Source: Pararhizobium capsulatum DSM 1112
Lineage (GTDB): Bacteria > Pseudomonadota > Alphaproteobacteria > Rhizobiales > Rhizobiaceae
Direction of reading: 5' to 3'
Assembly (NCBI RefSeq): GCF_030814475.1
Contig: NZ_JAUSVF010000001.1
Location: 1,323,001-1,387,000 of the forward strand
DNA: 64,000 nt
Below, in pieces: positions 16,256 through 27,190 of this stretch. Position numbers and translations under genes: made by a program. Position 1 is the first letter of the stretch; every line of letters starts with the position of its first letter. The notes under the pieces are model-generated. The model saw only the letters and a list, made by a program, of their open reading frames with translations, was not told the DNA's origin and did not search any database.

Positions 16256-17472
16256 GCGAGAATGAGAGCCATCACCACGGCAAGAACGAAATCATCATCA
16301 TCAAGCGTCACGCAGGTCATCACGATGGCCACCACGGTGGTGCATGGAAGATCGCCTACGCCGACTTCATGACCGCGATGATGGCGTTCTTTCTCGTCAT
16401 GTGGCTGATCAACGCTGCAAATCCTCAGACAAAAGCCGCGCTGGCGTCCTACTTCAATCCCGTACAGCTCACCGATGCCAAACCATCGGAGAAAGGCGTA
16501 AAGCAACCCGCCAAGGACGCTAAAGGCGAAGAAGATCAGGCAAAGTCCAAGGTCGATGGCGATCAGGACAAGACAGGTGGTTCGGCCAAGCAGGGCGAGG
16601 ACCAGGCGGCGACTTCAGGCGAGGAAACCAAGTATTCCGATGCTGACTTCTTCGAGAACCCGTATTCCGTCCTCTCCGAAATCGCGCAGGATACCGGCAT
16701 CCAGGCCAATATCAGCACGAAGGGTGATGGCGGAGCAGCCGATTCCGGCCCAGCGACGGGCGCCGAAGGCGGTGAAGCCTACCGCGATCCGTTCGACCCT
16801 GATTTCTGGACAAAGCAGGTTGAATTGCAGAATGCTGACAAGGGCGGCTTGAGCGCCGAGGACATGCCGGGCGACGGTCAGGATACGGGCGTCAAGAATG
16901 CCGCTGACGCCAAGGCTGCGGCGGATGGCAAGACCGAGATGGCGATGAACGGCAAGGCGCCCGATGCCGGTCAAGCGGCGGACAAGGCGATTGAACTCAA
17001 GTCCGATGCAAAGTCGGCGGCGGAACTGAAAGCTGAAATCCAGAAGGAAATCGGCGGCGCGGCGGGTAAACTCGCCGAGGGCCTTGTCGTAACCCCGACC
17101 GAAGGCGGCTTGCTGGTAACGATCAGCGAGCAGGCCGATACCCCGATGTTCGGGTTGAGCTCTGCCGTTCCGGAAAAGACAATGGTCGTTGCTATGGAGA
17201 AGATCGGCAAGCTTCTGTCCACGCGCACCGGTGCGGTTGCCATCCGTGGCCATACGGATGGTCGTCCCTTCAAGAACGGCGCTTACGACAACTGGCGTCT
17301 TTCCTCGGCGCGCGCGCAAAGCGCCTATTACATGCTGGTTCGCGGTGGGCTTGCGGAAAATCGTGTGAGCCAGATCAGCGGTTTTGCCGACAAGCGTCTT
17401 CAGGTCCCAGGCGATCCGCTTGCACCGCAGAACCGTCGTATCGAGATCCTTCTGCAGACGAACCAGGGCTGA
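16252..17472 (+). CDS. motB: Flagellar motor stator protein MotB
   Basis: The 406-residue product starts at ATG 16252 inside the preceding stop codon. The N-terminus is His-rich, followed by a single membrane helix (about 34-55, IAYADFMTAMMAFFLVMWLI) carrying the expected proton-binding Asp38. A long, charged, Ala/Lys/Asp-rich periplasmic linker (about 75-260) is larger than in enteric MotB. The C-terminal OmpA-like peptidoglycan-binding domain (about 275-400) includes 'AIRGHTDGRPFKNGAYDNWRLSSARAQSAYYMLVRGG'. The partner MotA is at 207. Confidence 0.96.
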   Translation: MSENESHHHGKNEIIIIKRHAGHHDGHHGGAWKIAYADFMTAMMAFFLVMWLINAANPQTKAALASYFNPVQLTDAKPSEKGVKQPAKDAKGEEDQAKSKVDGDQDKTGGSAKQGEDQAATSGEETKYSDADFFENPYSVLSEIAQDTGIQANISTKGDGGAADSGPATGAEGGEAYRDPFDPDFWTKQVELQNADKGGLSAEDMPGDGQDTGVKNAADAKAAADGKTEMAMNGKAPDAGQAADKAIELKSDAKSAAELKAEIQKEIGGAAGKLAEGLVVTPTEGGLLVTISEQADTPMFGLSSAVPEKTMVVAMEKIGKLLSTRTGAVAIRGHTDGRPFKNGAYDNWRLSSARAQSAYYMLVRGGLAENRVSQISGFADKRLQVPGDPLAPQNRRIEILLQTNQG

Positions 17473-17476
17473 TCCG

Positions 17477-18781
17477 ATGCTGAAAGCTCTCCGCACCTTT
17501 CTTCTATGTGCCTGCGTGGGCGGCATCCTGCCGGTTGGGCTTGCCCATGGTGAGGATGCCGAGAACCTTCCGCCCTACAAGATGTTGCGCTCGCTGCAAC
17601 GCATTCAGGATTCGATCGTGCTTGGCGATCATTCCGCTGTCGAAATGCAGCGCTTCATGTTGAGCGCCATCGACAAGCGGTTGCATGAAGCCGATGTCAA
17701 GGTGTTCGATGATCCGCGCAATGTCGATGCAGCCCTGATCTACGTGATGAGCGGCGGCAATCCCGAAACGCTGTCCTATCTCGTCAGCCGGGATATCAGC
17801 GGCAACTTCGATACCCGCATAACGGACGCGCTCGGCCATTATCTTGGCGGGAAGGGCGGCCTGGTAGTCGAGCAACTCAGCAAGGCCATCCCGGAATACA
17901 AGAACGCCAAGATTGGTCCCTATCTCAATCTGGTGCTTGGCAATGCCATGGCCCAGCAGGATCCCAAGGCTTCGCTGAAATACTACGACTGGGCGCGTCT
18001 GGTCGCGCCCGGCACCAATATCGAAGAGGCGGCCCTGCGTCGTTCGCTGGCGTTGACGGCCCGGTTGAAAGATGTCGACAAGGGCTTTTCCTACTCGCTG
18101 TCCTATGCCCGTCGGTTCCTCACATCGCCCTACGCAAGCCAGTTCGCCGACATCTTCGTTGATCTCGCGGTCACCAATTACAGCGACAAGACGGAAAGCA
18201 AGCTCCAGGAAATCCTGTCCTTCATGGATGCGCCACGTCAACGCGAAGTCTACCTGCGCATCGCGCGTCGCTCGGCAATCGCCGGTATGGCGACGCTAAC
18301 AAGGCTTGCCACGGAACGCGCAGAGGCGTTGTCCGCAGAAAGCGATGCACAACCGGAGGCTCTTGCCAGCCTCTATTCCGGGCTTGTCGGTGTTCCTTCC
18401 GATGGCATCCTGAAGGCGGTCAAGGACATCAACGCCATTCCCGACGATAAGCTTTCGCCGCGCGATCGTGAACTTCGCAAGGCGGCGCAGGCCGTTGCCG
18501 CGGAAGTGCTGCGCATGCCAACGGCAGAAAGCCTGACACAAGCAACCGCTCCTAATATCGAACCAGATATCGCAGTGAAAGAGAACGACGGGTCGATCGG
18601 AAGCGGAGACAGCCCTTTCGCCGACCCGAAAGCAGCAAAGATCGAAAAGCCTCCTGAGGCAAAGGCCGAGAAGCAGGTTGCGTCGTCAGAACCCGCCGAC
18701 CCTGCCTTCGATGCCTTCCTGAATGCAGGGCGTTCGAAGCTTGACGAAATCGATTCTCTCCTGAAGGGGGAAGCACAATGA
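17477..18781 (+). CDS. motC: Periplasmic motility protein MotC
   Basis: The 434-residue product starts at ATG 17477, four bases after motB. It has a signal peptide (MLKALRTFLLCACVGGILPVGLAHG) and a long helical, TPR-like body (about 60-350) followed by a disordered C-terminal tail (about 360-434). MotC is a rhizobial periplasmic protein that interacts with MotB to control rotary speed and is stabilised by MotE, whose gene is at 8583. Assignment rests on order (motB-motC-fliK), length and the presence of motE. Confidence 0.9.
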   Translation: MLKALRTFLLCACVGGILPVGLAHGEDAENLPPYKMLRSLQRIQDSIVLGDHSAVEMQRFMLSAIDKRLHEADVKVFDDPRNVDAALIYVMSGGNPETLSYLVSRDISGNFDTRITDALGHYLGGKGGLVVEQLSKAIPEYKNAKIGPYLNLVLGNAMAQQDPKASLKYYDWARLVAPGTNIEEAALRRSLALTARLKDVDKGFSYSLSYARRFLTSPYASQFADIFVDLAVTNYSDKTESKLQEILSFMDAPRQREVYLRIARRSAIAGMATLTRLATERAEALSAESDAQPEALASLYSGLVGVPSDGILKAVKDINAIPDDKLSPRDRELRKAAQAVAAEVLRMPTAESLTQATAPNIEPDIAVKENDGSIGSGDSPFADPKAAKIEKPPEAKAEKQVASSEPADPAFDAFLNAGRSKLDEIDSLLKGEAQ

Positions 18782-20331
18782 CATTCGTGGACGACAGTCT
18801 GGCTGGAGCCGCACCGGCAAGAGGCGGCAAATCGGGCGCGAAGGGCGCCAAGCAGGCTGAACTCACGGCCCAGAAAGACGCGTTCAACCGTGCTTTTTCC
18901 GAAGCGGGTAAAAAGCAGCAGCCTCAGATTTCGATCCGCGACAAATCAGTCGCCGAGACGCAGAACCGTATCGATATCCAGAACTCGAACAACACGGATC
19001 CAGACGTCAGTCAGCTTCCGCTTGCCGCGGCGGGAGCGGATGAAAGTTCGTTGCTCGAAGCTCTGCAGGGGCAACAGGACGCCCCGGTGGAAATCGGCAA
19101 CGATCCTGCCGAAGAGCGGGCTTCGACCACGAAGACCGCAAGACCGCGCCAGGATATGAAGCAGGCGCGCGAGGATGCGCTGTTCGCCCGGATCGGTGCA
19201 CAAATCGCTCAAACCGACGCGGACGCTGTGCCAACGGAAGATGCGAAATTCGCGCAACCCGACATGACCCGGAAGCTTGCCGATATTTTCAAGGATCGCC
19301 AGACGCAGATTGTGAAGACCCAGCAGACTGACAAACCGGCGTCAAGCCAGGATTCGCCGGATGATCAGGTCGTACAGGCAGGTGCCGAGACGCTCAGCGG
19401 AGATGTCGATCAGTTACTGGCACTTCTGGGAACTGCACAGGCGGCGTCCGTTGCGACGGAGACATCGGCAACGAACAGATCTGAGCTGAGCGAGTTGCAG
19501 GCGCTTGCCGAGCGCGCCGGCAAGCCGAAGTTGCCGACAAAGGAAGATCAGCACGCCATCAAGGCGGGTGAGGCTTCACATGTGAGGGCCCAGACCGCCG
19601 ACGGCGCCATGGAATCCTCGATGGACAAGAGCGAGACGGATCAGATCTTCCGTTTCGCCCGCGCCGACGGCAAGGGGCAGGATGTGTCCATGGCGATCGG
19701 CAAGGATGGCGCCACCGCCACCGTCGATACCAGCGGCACGCCAACAGCCAAGGCCGAGACCGTTACCGTTGTTGAAGCAAGGCGTTATCTGGGGCTCGCG
19801 CCCAGCAGCAACGCCCAGACAGTGACATCGACCATCGCCGGCAGCGCCGAGTGGGCGCAGTCTGTCCAGACATTGACCAACGAGACGACCCTACAGCAGC
19901 AGGCGACCGGCAAGGTCGTCAACACGCTGAAGATCCAGATGCATCCCATCGATCTCGGCATGGTTACGGCCACGCTGAGGCTGAAGGATGACGAATTGCA
20001 TGTCGATCTGAAGGTCGAGACCGGCGACGCGTTCCGCCAGCTCAGCGACGACCAGAACGCCATGGTCAAGGCTCTGCGTGCGCAGGGGTTTGCAGTTGAT
20101 CAGGTGAACATCGTCTTTAACGCACCCGACAGCAACAGCGGCGCCCAGCAGCAACAGCAGCCTCAGGCGGGCGGACAGTTCGGCCGGGAAGAATCGGCCG
20201 GCGGAGATACCGCCCAGGGCAGGGAACAGCGCAATGACGGTGGAAATCAGGGCGACCTGTGGACGGCGAACGAAACGACGGGCGACGTATCTCCTTCTGA
20301 CGCTGGCCGCTCTGGTGACGTCTATATGTGA
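18778..20331 (+). CDS. fliK: Flagellar hook-length control protein FliK (historically MotD)
   Basis: The 517-residue protein is hydrophilic and low in complexity through most of its length (Gln/Ala/Asp/Lys-rich, about 1-340), as is usual for FliK rulers. The conserved C-terminal substrate-specificity switch domain is about 370-445: 'NTLKIQMHPIDLGMVTATLRLKDDELHVDLKVETGDAFRQLSDDQNAMVKALRAQGFAVDQVNIVF'. It is followed by a Gln-rich tail. The start overlaps the motC stop by four bases. The 3' end overlaps the following lytic transglycosylase gene by 98 bases in another frame. Confidence 0.93.
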   Translation: MTFVDDSLAGAAPARGGKSGAKGAKQAELTAQKDAFNRAFSEAGKKQQPQISIRDKSVAETQNRIDIQNSNNTDPDVSQLPLAAAGADESSLLEALQGQQDAPVEIGNDPAEERASTTKTARPRQDMKQAREDALFARIGAQIAQTDADAVPTEDAKFAQPDMTRKLADIFKDRQTQIVKTQQTDKPASSQDSPDDQVVQAGAETLSGDVDQLLALLGTAQAASVATETSATNRSELSELQALAERAGKPKLPTKEDQHAIKAGEASHVRAQTADGAMESSMDKSETDQIFRFARADGKGQDVSMAIGKDGATATVDTSGTPTAKAETVTVVEARRYLGLAPSSNAQTVTSTIAGSAEWAQSVQTLTNETTLQQQATGKVVNTLKIQMHPIDLGMVTATLRLKDDELHVDLKVETGDAFRQLSDDQNAMVKALRAQGFAVDQVNIVFNAPDSNSGAQQQQQPQAGGQFGREESAGGDTAQGREQRNDGGNQGDLWTANETTGDVSPSDAGRSGDVYM

Positions 20332-20833
20332 GGCGAACGCAAGCGTCGGGGTCTGCGAGAGCGAGATCATTGCGGCCGCTGCCAAATATAATGTGCCCGC
20401 CGGCATTCTCTATTCCGTGGGACTGACGGAGACGGGGCGCAAGGGCTCGCTGCAGCCCTATGCGATGAACATCGAAGGCAAGGCATTTTTCGCTGCGAGC
20501 GCTGAGGAAGTTCTGGGTCGTTTTGCGGATGCGCGCGCCCATGGCGCCAAGCTCATCGATCTCGGCTGCATGCAGATAAATTATCATTTTCACGGCGAGA
20601 ATTTTGCGTCTCCGGGCGAGATGCTGGATCCGAAAAAGAACGTGGAATATGCGGCGCGCTTTCTGGCGAACCTCCATTCCAGGCATGAAACCTGGACCAT
20701 GGCGGTTGCTCGCTATCATGCAGGTCCCAACAATGACCCTGCGCAGAAGAAATATGTATGCCGTGTCATCGCCAATCTGGTGGCGACCGGATACGGCAAA
20801 TGGACATCAAACGCGTCTGCCTTCTGTCAATAA
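20234..20833 (+). CDS. Lytic transglycosylase (SLT-like) of the flagellar cluster
   Basis: The 199-residue product has a basic N-terminus, a signal peptide (about 14-36, ATYLLLTLAALVTSICEANA) and an SLT domain. The catalytic Glu is in 'GILYSVGLTETGRKG' (about residue 66) and the domain carries 'DLGCMQINYHFHGENF' and 'YAARFLANLHSRHETWTMAVARYHAGPNN'. It would cleave peptidoglycan to allow passage of the rod, a role FlgJ has in enterics. The rod-binding protein at 30696 has no such domain, so this gene may supply it in trans. Its first 98 bases lie within fliK; a later start inside the signal peptide is unlikely. Confidence 0.85.
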   Translation: MTVEIRATCGRRTKRRATYLLLTLAALVTSICEANASVGVCESEIIAAAAKYNVPAGILYSVGLTETGRKGSLQPYAMNIEGKAFFAASAEEVLGRFADARAHGAKLIDLGCMQINYHFHGENFASPGEMLDPKKNVEYAARFLANLHSRHETWTMAVARYHAGPNNDPAQKKYVCRVIANLVATGYGKWTSNASAFCQ

Positions 20834-21006
20834 GCAATTTAAAATTGTATTTTCGGGCAACGTCTTTTCCGTATAAGATTGTGACACAAGTTTGGCGCAA
20901 GCCCCAATGCAAGCCCAATTATGGGGTCTTGTTAACGTTTCCACATAAAATTTAGCGTGTCATTTTGGTGCACCCACTAGATATAGATCAAATCGGCACA
21001 AAATCC

Positions 21007-21021
21007 TTAAGCTAGTATTAA
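21007..21021 (+). promoter_or_regulatory. CtrA-type box upstream of rem
   Basis: TTAA at 21007-21010, spacer GCTAGTA, TTAA at 21018-21021 is an exact TTAA-N7-TTAA match, about 92 bases before the rem ATG. It suggests cell-cycle input into the master flagellar regulator; binding is inferred. Confidence 0.6.
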
Positions 21022-21112
21022 TTTCCGCCAGTAAGTTTCCATAGTTGTTCAAGAATCCCCGGATTCGTACCTCTTGTGCATCGAGGCACCATACTGATTC
21101 GGAGGCGGACGA

Positions 21113-21784
21113 ATGATCGTAGTGGTTGATGAGCGAGAGCTCGTGAAAGACGGATACACTTCTCTTTTTGGACGGGAGGGCGTGCCCTCCACGGGGTTCG
21201 ATCCCAAGGAATTCGGCGACTGGGTCAGCACGGCTGCTGACACGGACATCGATGCGGTCGAAGCCTTCCTGATCGGACAGGGCGAGCGCGCAATGGCGCT
21301 GCCGCGTGCGATCCGCGATCGCTCCACTGCTCCAGTGATCGCGATCAGCGATACACCCTCTCTGGAAACGACGCTGGCCTTCTTCGACTGTGGTGTCGAT
21401 GATGTCGTGCGCAAGCCGGTTCACCCCCGCGAAATCCTCGCCCGGGCAGCGGCCATCCGCCGTCGTCTGAAGGCGCTGGCGAACTATACCGATATCGGCT
21501 CGATCCGCGTTTTCTCAGACGGTCGTGATCCGGAAATCCAGGGCGAAGTCTTCGCGCTTCCCCGCCGCGAGCGGCGTATTCTGGAGTATTTGGTCTCCAA
21601 TCGCGGTCGTCGCGTTTCCAAGACCCAGATTTTCAACGCCATCTACGGCATCTTTGACGAAGACGTCGAAGAAAACGTCGTCGAAAGCCATATCAGCAAG
21701 CTGCGCAAGAAGCTGCGCAAGAAGCTCGGCGTCGATCCGATCGATTCCAAGCGTTTCCTTGGCTACTGCATCGACTGGGAATAG
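21113..21784 (+). CDS. rem: Motility transcription activator Rem (orphan OmpR-type regulator)
   Basis: The 223-residue protein has an N-terminal receiver-like domain (1-120) and a C-terminal OmpR-type winged helix (about 130-223, '[53 protein letters not shown]'). In the receiver, the usual phospho-acceptor motif (D in a hydrophobic beta-3 strand) reads '[10 protein letters not shown]', so it lacks a clear Asp there. This agrees with Rem of Sinorhizobium meliloti, an orphan regulator of class II/III flagellar genes between fliK and flgE. Its 279-base upstream region is AT-rich and has a CtrA-type box. Confidence 0.92.
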   Translation: MIVVVDERELVKDGYTSLFGREGVPSTGFDPKEFGDWVSTAADTDIDAVEAFLIGQGERAMALPRAIRDRSTAPVIAISDTPSLETTLAFFDCGVDDVVRKPVHPREILARAAAIRRRLKALANYTDIGSIRVFSDGRDPEIQGEVFALPRRERRILEYLVSNRGRRVSKTQIFNAIYGIFDEDVEENVVESHISKLRKKLRKKLGVDPIDSKRFLGYCIDWE

Positions 21785-21898
21785 GCGGCGACACATAAGG
21801 TCGTCGCTGGATGTGGCGGCATCCAGTCCGGCCTTCAAGACAGGTTCACGCAAGGCCCATCTTCTAGTCTTGCAACAACAGTAAAACGAGGATCGGAC

Positions 21899-23107
21899 AT
21901 GAGTCTTTACGGAATGATGAGAACCGGTGGCTCCGGGATGAACGCTCAGGCAAACCGCCTGGGTGCCGTTGCCGAAAACATCGCAAACGCGAACACTACC
22001 GGTTACAAGCGTGCCTCAACCGAATTTTCGTCGATGATCCTGCCGGCCAGCAACGGCTCCTACAACTCTGGCGGCGTCGAGACCAAGGTGCGGTACTCCA
22101 TCTCGGCCGAAGGTGCGAAAGTCTACACCACGTCCGCATCCGACCTTGCGCTTGACGGCGGCGGCTTCTTCATCGTTTCCGGTACAAACAATCAGGAATA
22201 TCTGACCCGCGCGGGTGCCTTCACCCAGGACGGTGACGGAAATCTGGTCAACTCCGCCGGCTACACGCTGTTGGGGTATGAGTACAACGAAGGCGTCGAT
22301 CCAACCGTCGTCGTCAACGGCTTCGATGGCCTGAGCAAGGTCAATCTTTCGTCCGACGGCCTCGTCGCCAACGGTTCGACTACGGGCACGATGGGTGCCA
22401 ACCTTCCTTCCGGCGCTGCAGATGGTGACATCTCGACCACCTCGTTGATTGTCTTTGACAGCCAGGGCAACACCCGCATTCTCGACTTTAACTACGAAAA
22501 GACCTCCGACAACAACTGGTCGCTGGAGATCGTCGATCGGGAATCCGGCACGTCGCTCGCCACTCAGGCGCTTACTTTCGATTCTTCGGGTGTGCTGACG
22601 ACCTCGCCGACGACGGTCACCACCGCGGCGATGACGGGTATCGCCGGCAGCGGCGCGGACCTCGGGGCTATCGATATCGACCTCGGCAAGACGACGCAGC
22701 TTGGCTACAAGTTCAATCCGGACGGCGGCACGATCGACGGCAATTCGCCGAGCAAGGTCGCAGGATTCCAGATCGACGACGATGGCATCGTCTACGTCAA
22801 GTACGAAAACGGCAAGCTCGATCCGCGCTACCGTATCGCTCTTGCCAACGTCCAGAGCCCCGACAATCTCGTTCCGCAGTCCGGCAACGTTTACTCGCAG
22901 GGTGTCAACTCGGGCGTCATCGTCACCGGCTTTGCTGGCTCGGGCGATTTCGGCTCGGTCATTTCCGGCGCGCTTGAAAGCTCCAATGTCGATATCGCCG
23001 AAGAGCTGACCGCGATGATCGAATCCCAGCGCAGCTATACCGCCAACTCCAAGGTCTTCCAGACCGGCGCCGACCTGCTCGACGTACTGGTGAACCTGAA
23101 GCGGTAA
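21899..23107 (+). CDS. flgE: Flagellar hook protein FlgE
   Basis: The 402-residue hook subunit has the N-terminal motif '[38 protein letters not shown]', the 'SDLALDGGGFFIVSG' domain (about 81-95), a large Asp/Thr/Gly-rich central domain, and the C-terminus 'GALESSNVDIAEELTAMIESQRSYTANSKVFQTGADLLDVLVNLKR'. Length fits rhizobial FlgE. It follows rem by 114 bases and starts the flgE-flgK-flgL-flaF-flbT-flgD-fliQ run. Confidence 0.96.
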   Translation: MSLYGMMRTGGSGMNAQANRLGAVAENIANANTTGYKRASTEFSSMILPASNGSYNSGGVETKVRYSISAEGAKVYTTSASDLALDGGGFFIVSGTNNQEYLTRAGAFTQDGDGNLVNSAGYTLLGYEYNEGVDPTVVVNGFDGLSKVNLSSDGLVANGSTTGTMGANLPSGAADGDISTTSLIVFDSQGNTRILDFNYEKTSDNNWSLEIVDRESGTSLATQALTFDSSGVLTTSPTTVTTAAMTGIAGSGADLGAIDIDLGKTTQLGYKFNPDGGTIDGNSPSKVAGFQIDDDGIVYVKYENGKLDPRYRIALANVQSPDNLVPQSGNVYSQGVNSGVIVTGFAGSGDFGSVISGALESSNVDIAEELTAMIESQRSYTANSKVFQTGADLLDVLVNLKR

Positions 23108-23127
23108 TTGAAAGTACAGGCTGATCA

Positions 23128-24585
23128 ATGTCTCTGTCCTCTGCACTCATCTCGGCTCAGTCGGTCTTCACCACGACAGGTCAACAGACCGCGGTCGTGT
23201 CGAAGAACATCGCGAATGCGAGCAATCCCGACTACGGCCGCCGGCTGGCGATGCTGGGGACAAGCCTCAATGGAACGCAGGTTCTGTCGATCCAGCGTTC
23301 CCAGAACGAAGCGCTTCTGAAACAGAACATCATCAGCATTTCGCAGTCCTCCGCACAGGGAACCCTGTTCTCGGGACTGGAGACGTTGAAAAGCGCACTC
23401 GGCGGCAACGACTACGAAATGGCGCCATCCACCTATCTGGCGTCATTTCGCGATGCTCTGCAGACCTATGCCGCGACCCCCGGTAACAGCACGATCGCGG
23501 CAACCGTGGTTTCCGCTGCCGGCGATCTGGTCACCTCGCTCAACAAGACCTCGGCTTCGGTGCAGGATATGCGCTTGGATGCCGACAAGGAGATCGCGAC
23601 TTCGGTCTCGACCCTGAATGGCTTGCTTTCCGACTTCGAAACGGTGAACACCGCCGTCCAGAGCGCGATCGGAACGGGCACGGACGCAAGCGACGCGCTC
23701 GACCAGCGCGACAAGATCCTGAAGCAGATTTCGGAAATTGTCGGCATCTCGACCGTTACGCGTGGCAGCGGCGATACCGTCATCTACACATCGGACGGAA
23801 CGGTGCTGTTCGAGAACAAGGCCCGTCAGGTGACCTTCACCTCGACCTCCGGCTATGATGCATCGACCACCGGCAACGGCGTCTATGTCGATGGCGTTCC
23901 GATGGCGGCCGGCACGGGCGGCAATACATCTGCGGAAGGCAAGCTTGGTGCGCTGCTGCAGCTGCGTGATGACGTCGCTCCGAAATTCCAGTCGCAGCTG
24001 GATGAAATCGCGCGCGGCCTGGTCACGCTTTTTCAGGAGGGCGATCCCTCAGGTACGCCCGCTGTTCCCTATGCGCCGGGTCTCTTCACCTACGCCACGT
24101 CAACGCCGCCAGCGACGGTTCCTGTGGCCGGCACGGTATCGCCCGGGCTTGCCGCAACCCTGATCGTCAACCCGCTGGCCAAGAGCAATCCGGAAATGAT
24201 CCGGGACGGCGGCTTCAATGGCGTGATTGCGAATACCAATAACGCATCGGGCTTTTCCGACCTCCTGGATGGTTTCATTGATGCTTTTGACGGAAATCTC
24301 GATTTCGACACGTCGACGGGCATGGATCCTTCGACCAGCATCTCGAACTTTGCGACATCTTCGGTCGGTTGGCTCGAGCAGCTGCGCAGCACCGCGTCCT
24401 CCGCCAATGACAACAAGACCGCTCTCCTGTCGCGAACACAGGAAGCACTCAACAACATAACCGGTGTCAGTATGGACGAGGAATTGTCCCTGCTTCTGGA
24501 CCTTGAACAGTCCTACAAGGCTTCGGCCAAACTGGTTAGTACCGTGGACGCCATGATGGCGGCCCTTCTTGAAGCTGTGAGGTAA
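23128..24585 (+). CDS. flgK: Hook-filament junction protein FlgK
   Basis: The 485-residue product shows the FlgK N-terminus 'ALISAQSVFTTTGQQTAVVSKNIANASNPDYGRR', the central 'ALDQRDKILKQISEIVGISTVTRGSGDTVIYTSDGTVLFEN' motif (about 194-235), and the C-terminal 'VSMDEELSLLLDLEQSYKASAKLVSTVDAMMAALLEAVR'. It is the first hook-filament junction protein (HAP1), between flgE and flgL. Confidence 0.95.
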   Translation: MSLSSALISAQSVFTTTGQQTAVVSKNIANASNPDYGRRLAMLGTSLNGTQVLSIQRSQNEALLKQNIISISQSSAQGTLFSGLETLKSALGGNDYEMAPSTYLASFRDALQTYAATPGNSTIAATVVSAAGDLVTSLNKTSASVQDMRLDADKEIATSVSTLNGLLSDFETVNTAVQSAIGTGTDASDALDQRDKILKQISEIVGISTVTRGSGDTVIYTSDGTVLFENKARQVTFTSTSGYDASTTGNGVYVDGVPMAAGTGGNTSAEGKLGALLQLRDDVAPKFQSQLDEIARGLVTLFQEGDPSGTPAVPYAPGLFTYATSTPPATVPVAGTVSPGLAATLIVNPLAKSNPEMIRDGGFNGVIANTNNASGFSDLLDGFIDAFDGNLDFDTSTGMDPSTSISNFATSSVGWLEQLRSTASSANDNKTALLSRTQEALNNITGVSMDEELSLLLDLEQSYKASAKLVSTVDAMMAALLEAVR

Positions 24586-24587
24586 TC

Positions 24588-25670
24588 ATGAAGACGTCCT
24601 TCGTTTCCAATCTGGCTGTCCAGAATGCGATGCGGCTCACCATCCAGCAGAGCCAGACGGAAGTCGTGAAGCTGGAGAAGGAAGTTACCACCGGTCGTCA
24701 TGCCGATGTCGGCATCGCGCTGGGTGGATCTGCTTCCAAGTCGCTGGACCTGCAGCGCGAACTCGCACGCATGACGACACTGACGGAAACCAATGCCGTC
24801 GTCACGCAGCGCCTTTCTGCGTCCCAGGAAGCGCTCAGCTCGATTTCCGACGCTGCCCAGTCGACGATGGAAGCCTTGATCGCGCTGAGCGGCAGCGATT
24901 CCGCCGACCAGCTCGCGATCGCCAAGACCGAAGTCACCAACTCGATGTCGATCTTCAATTCGGCGATCAACACCTCGTTCAACGGCGAATTCCTGTTCTC
25001 CGGCATCAATACCGATGTGAAGCCAGTAGCGGACTATAACGATCCGGCAGGCTCCACCGCCAAGGCGGCATTCAACACGGCGCTCTCCGATTTCATGGCT
25101 GCCCAGTCGCCGCCCCTGACCTCTATGAGCGAATTCTCGACGACGCAGATGACGGACTTCATCAAGAACACGCTTGAGCCGATGTATCTTGATACCGACC
25201 CTGCGAGCGGCGACCAGTCGCAATGGACCACAGACTGGTCCGGCGCCTCCGACCAGACCATGACGAGCCGGATTTCCACGACGGAAGTGGTGCCGAGCTC
25301 GACGACGGCCAACTCGGAAGGCGTGCGTAAGTTCGCACTTGCCAATGTTCTCGCTTACGAGCTGCTCGGTTCGAACGTATCGTCCGATGTCCGCAGCCTG
25401 ATCAGCAGCACGGCGGTGGGCTATATCGGCGAAGCCATTTCGGGCATCGACGCGCAGCGTAGCGCGCTTGGTATCTCCGAAGCGCGTGTGGAGAAGGCGA
25501 ACACGTCGCTGGAAGCGCAGATCAAGCTCGTCAAAACCCACGTCAATGATCTTGAGGGTGTCGACACCTATGAGGCGTCGACCCGCATGAATACGCTTTT
25601 GACCCAGATCGAGACCTCTTACACGCTGACCTCACGGCTTCAGCAGCTGAGCTTGATCAACTTCCTCTGA
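24588..25670 (+). CDS. flgL: Hook-filament junction protein FlgL
   Basis: The 360-residue flagellin-related junction protein (HAP3) starts two bases after flgK. It has an N-terminal coiled region (MKTSFVSNLAVQNAMRLTIQQSQTEVVKLEKEVTTGRH) and 'FNSAINTSFNGEFLFSGINTDVKPVADY', similar to flagellin D1. The C-terminal flagellin-like helix is 'QRSALGISEARVEKANTSLEAQIKLVKTHVNDLEGVDTYEASTRMNTLLTQIETSYTLTSRLQQLSLINFL'. Context and length are standard. Confidence 0.94.
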   Translation: MKTSFVSNLAVQNAMRLTIQQSQTEVVKLEKEVTTGRHADVGIALGGSASKSLDLQRELARMTTLTETNAVVTQRLSASQEALSSISDAAQSTMEALIALSGSDSADQLAIAKTEVTNSMSIFNSAINTSFNGEFLFSGINTDVKPVADYNDPAGSTAKAAFNTALSDFMAAQSPPLTSMSEFSTTQMTDFIKNTLEPMYLDTDPASGDQSQWTTDWSGASDQTMTSRISTTEVVPSSTTANSEGVRKFALANVLAYELLGSNVSSDVRSLISSTAVGYIGEAISGIDAQRSALGISEARVEKANTSLEAQIKLVKTHVNDLEGVDTYEASTRMNTLLTQIETSYTLTSRLQQLSLINFL

Positions 25671-25709
25671 GGGGAGGTGGGCATGGGACAAACATGAAGG
25701 ATGTCTTGA

Positions 25710-26913
<1,204 letters not shown>

Positions 26914-26920
26914 TCTGATA

Positions 26921-27187
26921 ATGAATGAGGCAGATGCCCTCGATATAGTGCAGGCGGCGATCTGGACGGTCGTCGTCGCATCAGGCCCTGCCGTTCTTGC
27001 CGCCATGGTGGTCGGCCTCGTCGTCGCCTTGATCCAGGCGCTGACCCAGGTTCAGGAAATGACCCTGACCTTCGTGCCGAAGATTCTCGCCGTCCTCGTG
27101 ACGGTCGCTCTCTCGGCCTCGTTCATCGGCGCGCAGATTTCGATCTTCACCGATACGATCTTTTCCCGGATACAAAGCGGATTTTGA
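26921..27187 (+). CDS. fliQ: Flagellar export gate protein FliQ
   Basis: The 88-residue protein has two membrane helices (about 13-40 and 50-75) and the FliQ patterns 'ALDIVQAAIWTVVVASGPAVLAAMVVGLVVALIQALTQVQEMTLTFVPKILAV'. It is a component of the FliPQR gate, located between flgD and flhA. Confidence 0.95.
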   Translation: MNEADALDIVQAAIWTVVVASGPAVLAAMVVGLVVALIQALTQVQEMTLTFVPKILAVLVTVALSASFIGAQISIFTDTIFSRIQSGF

Positions 27188-27190
27188 TTG

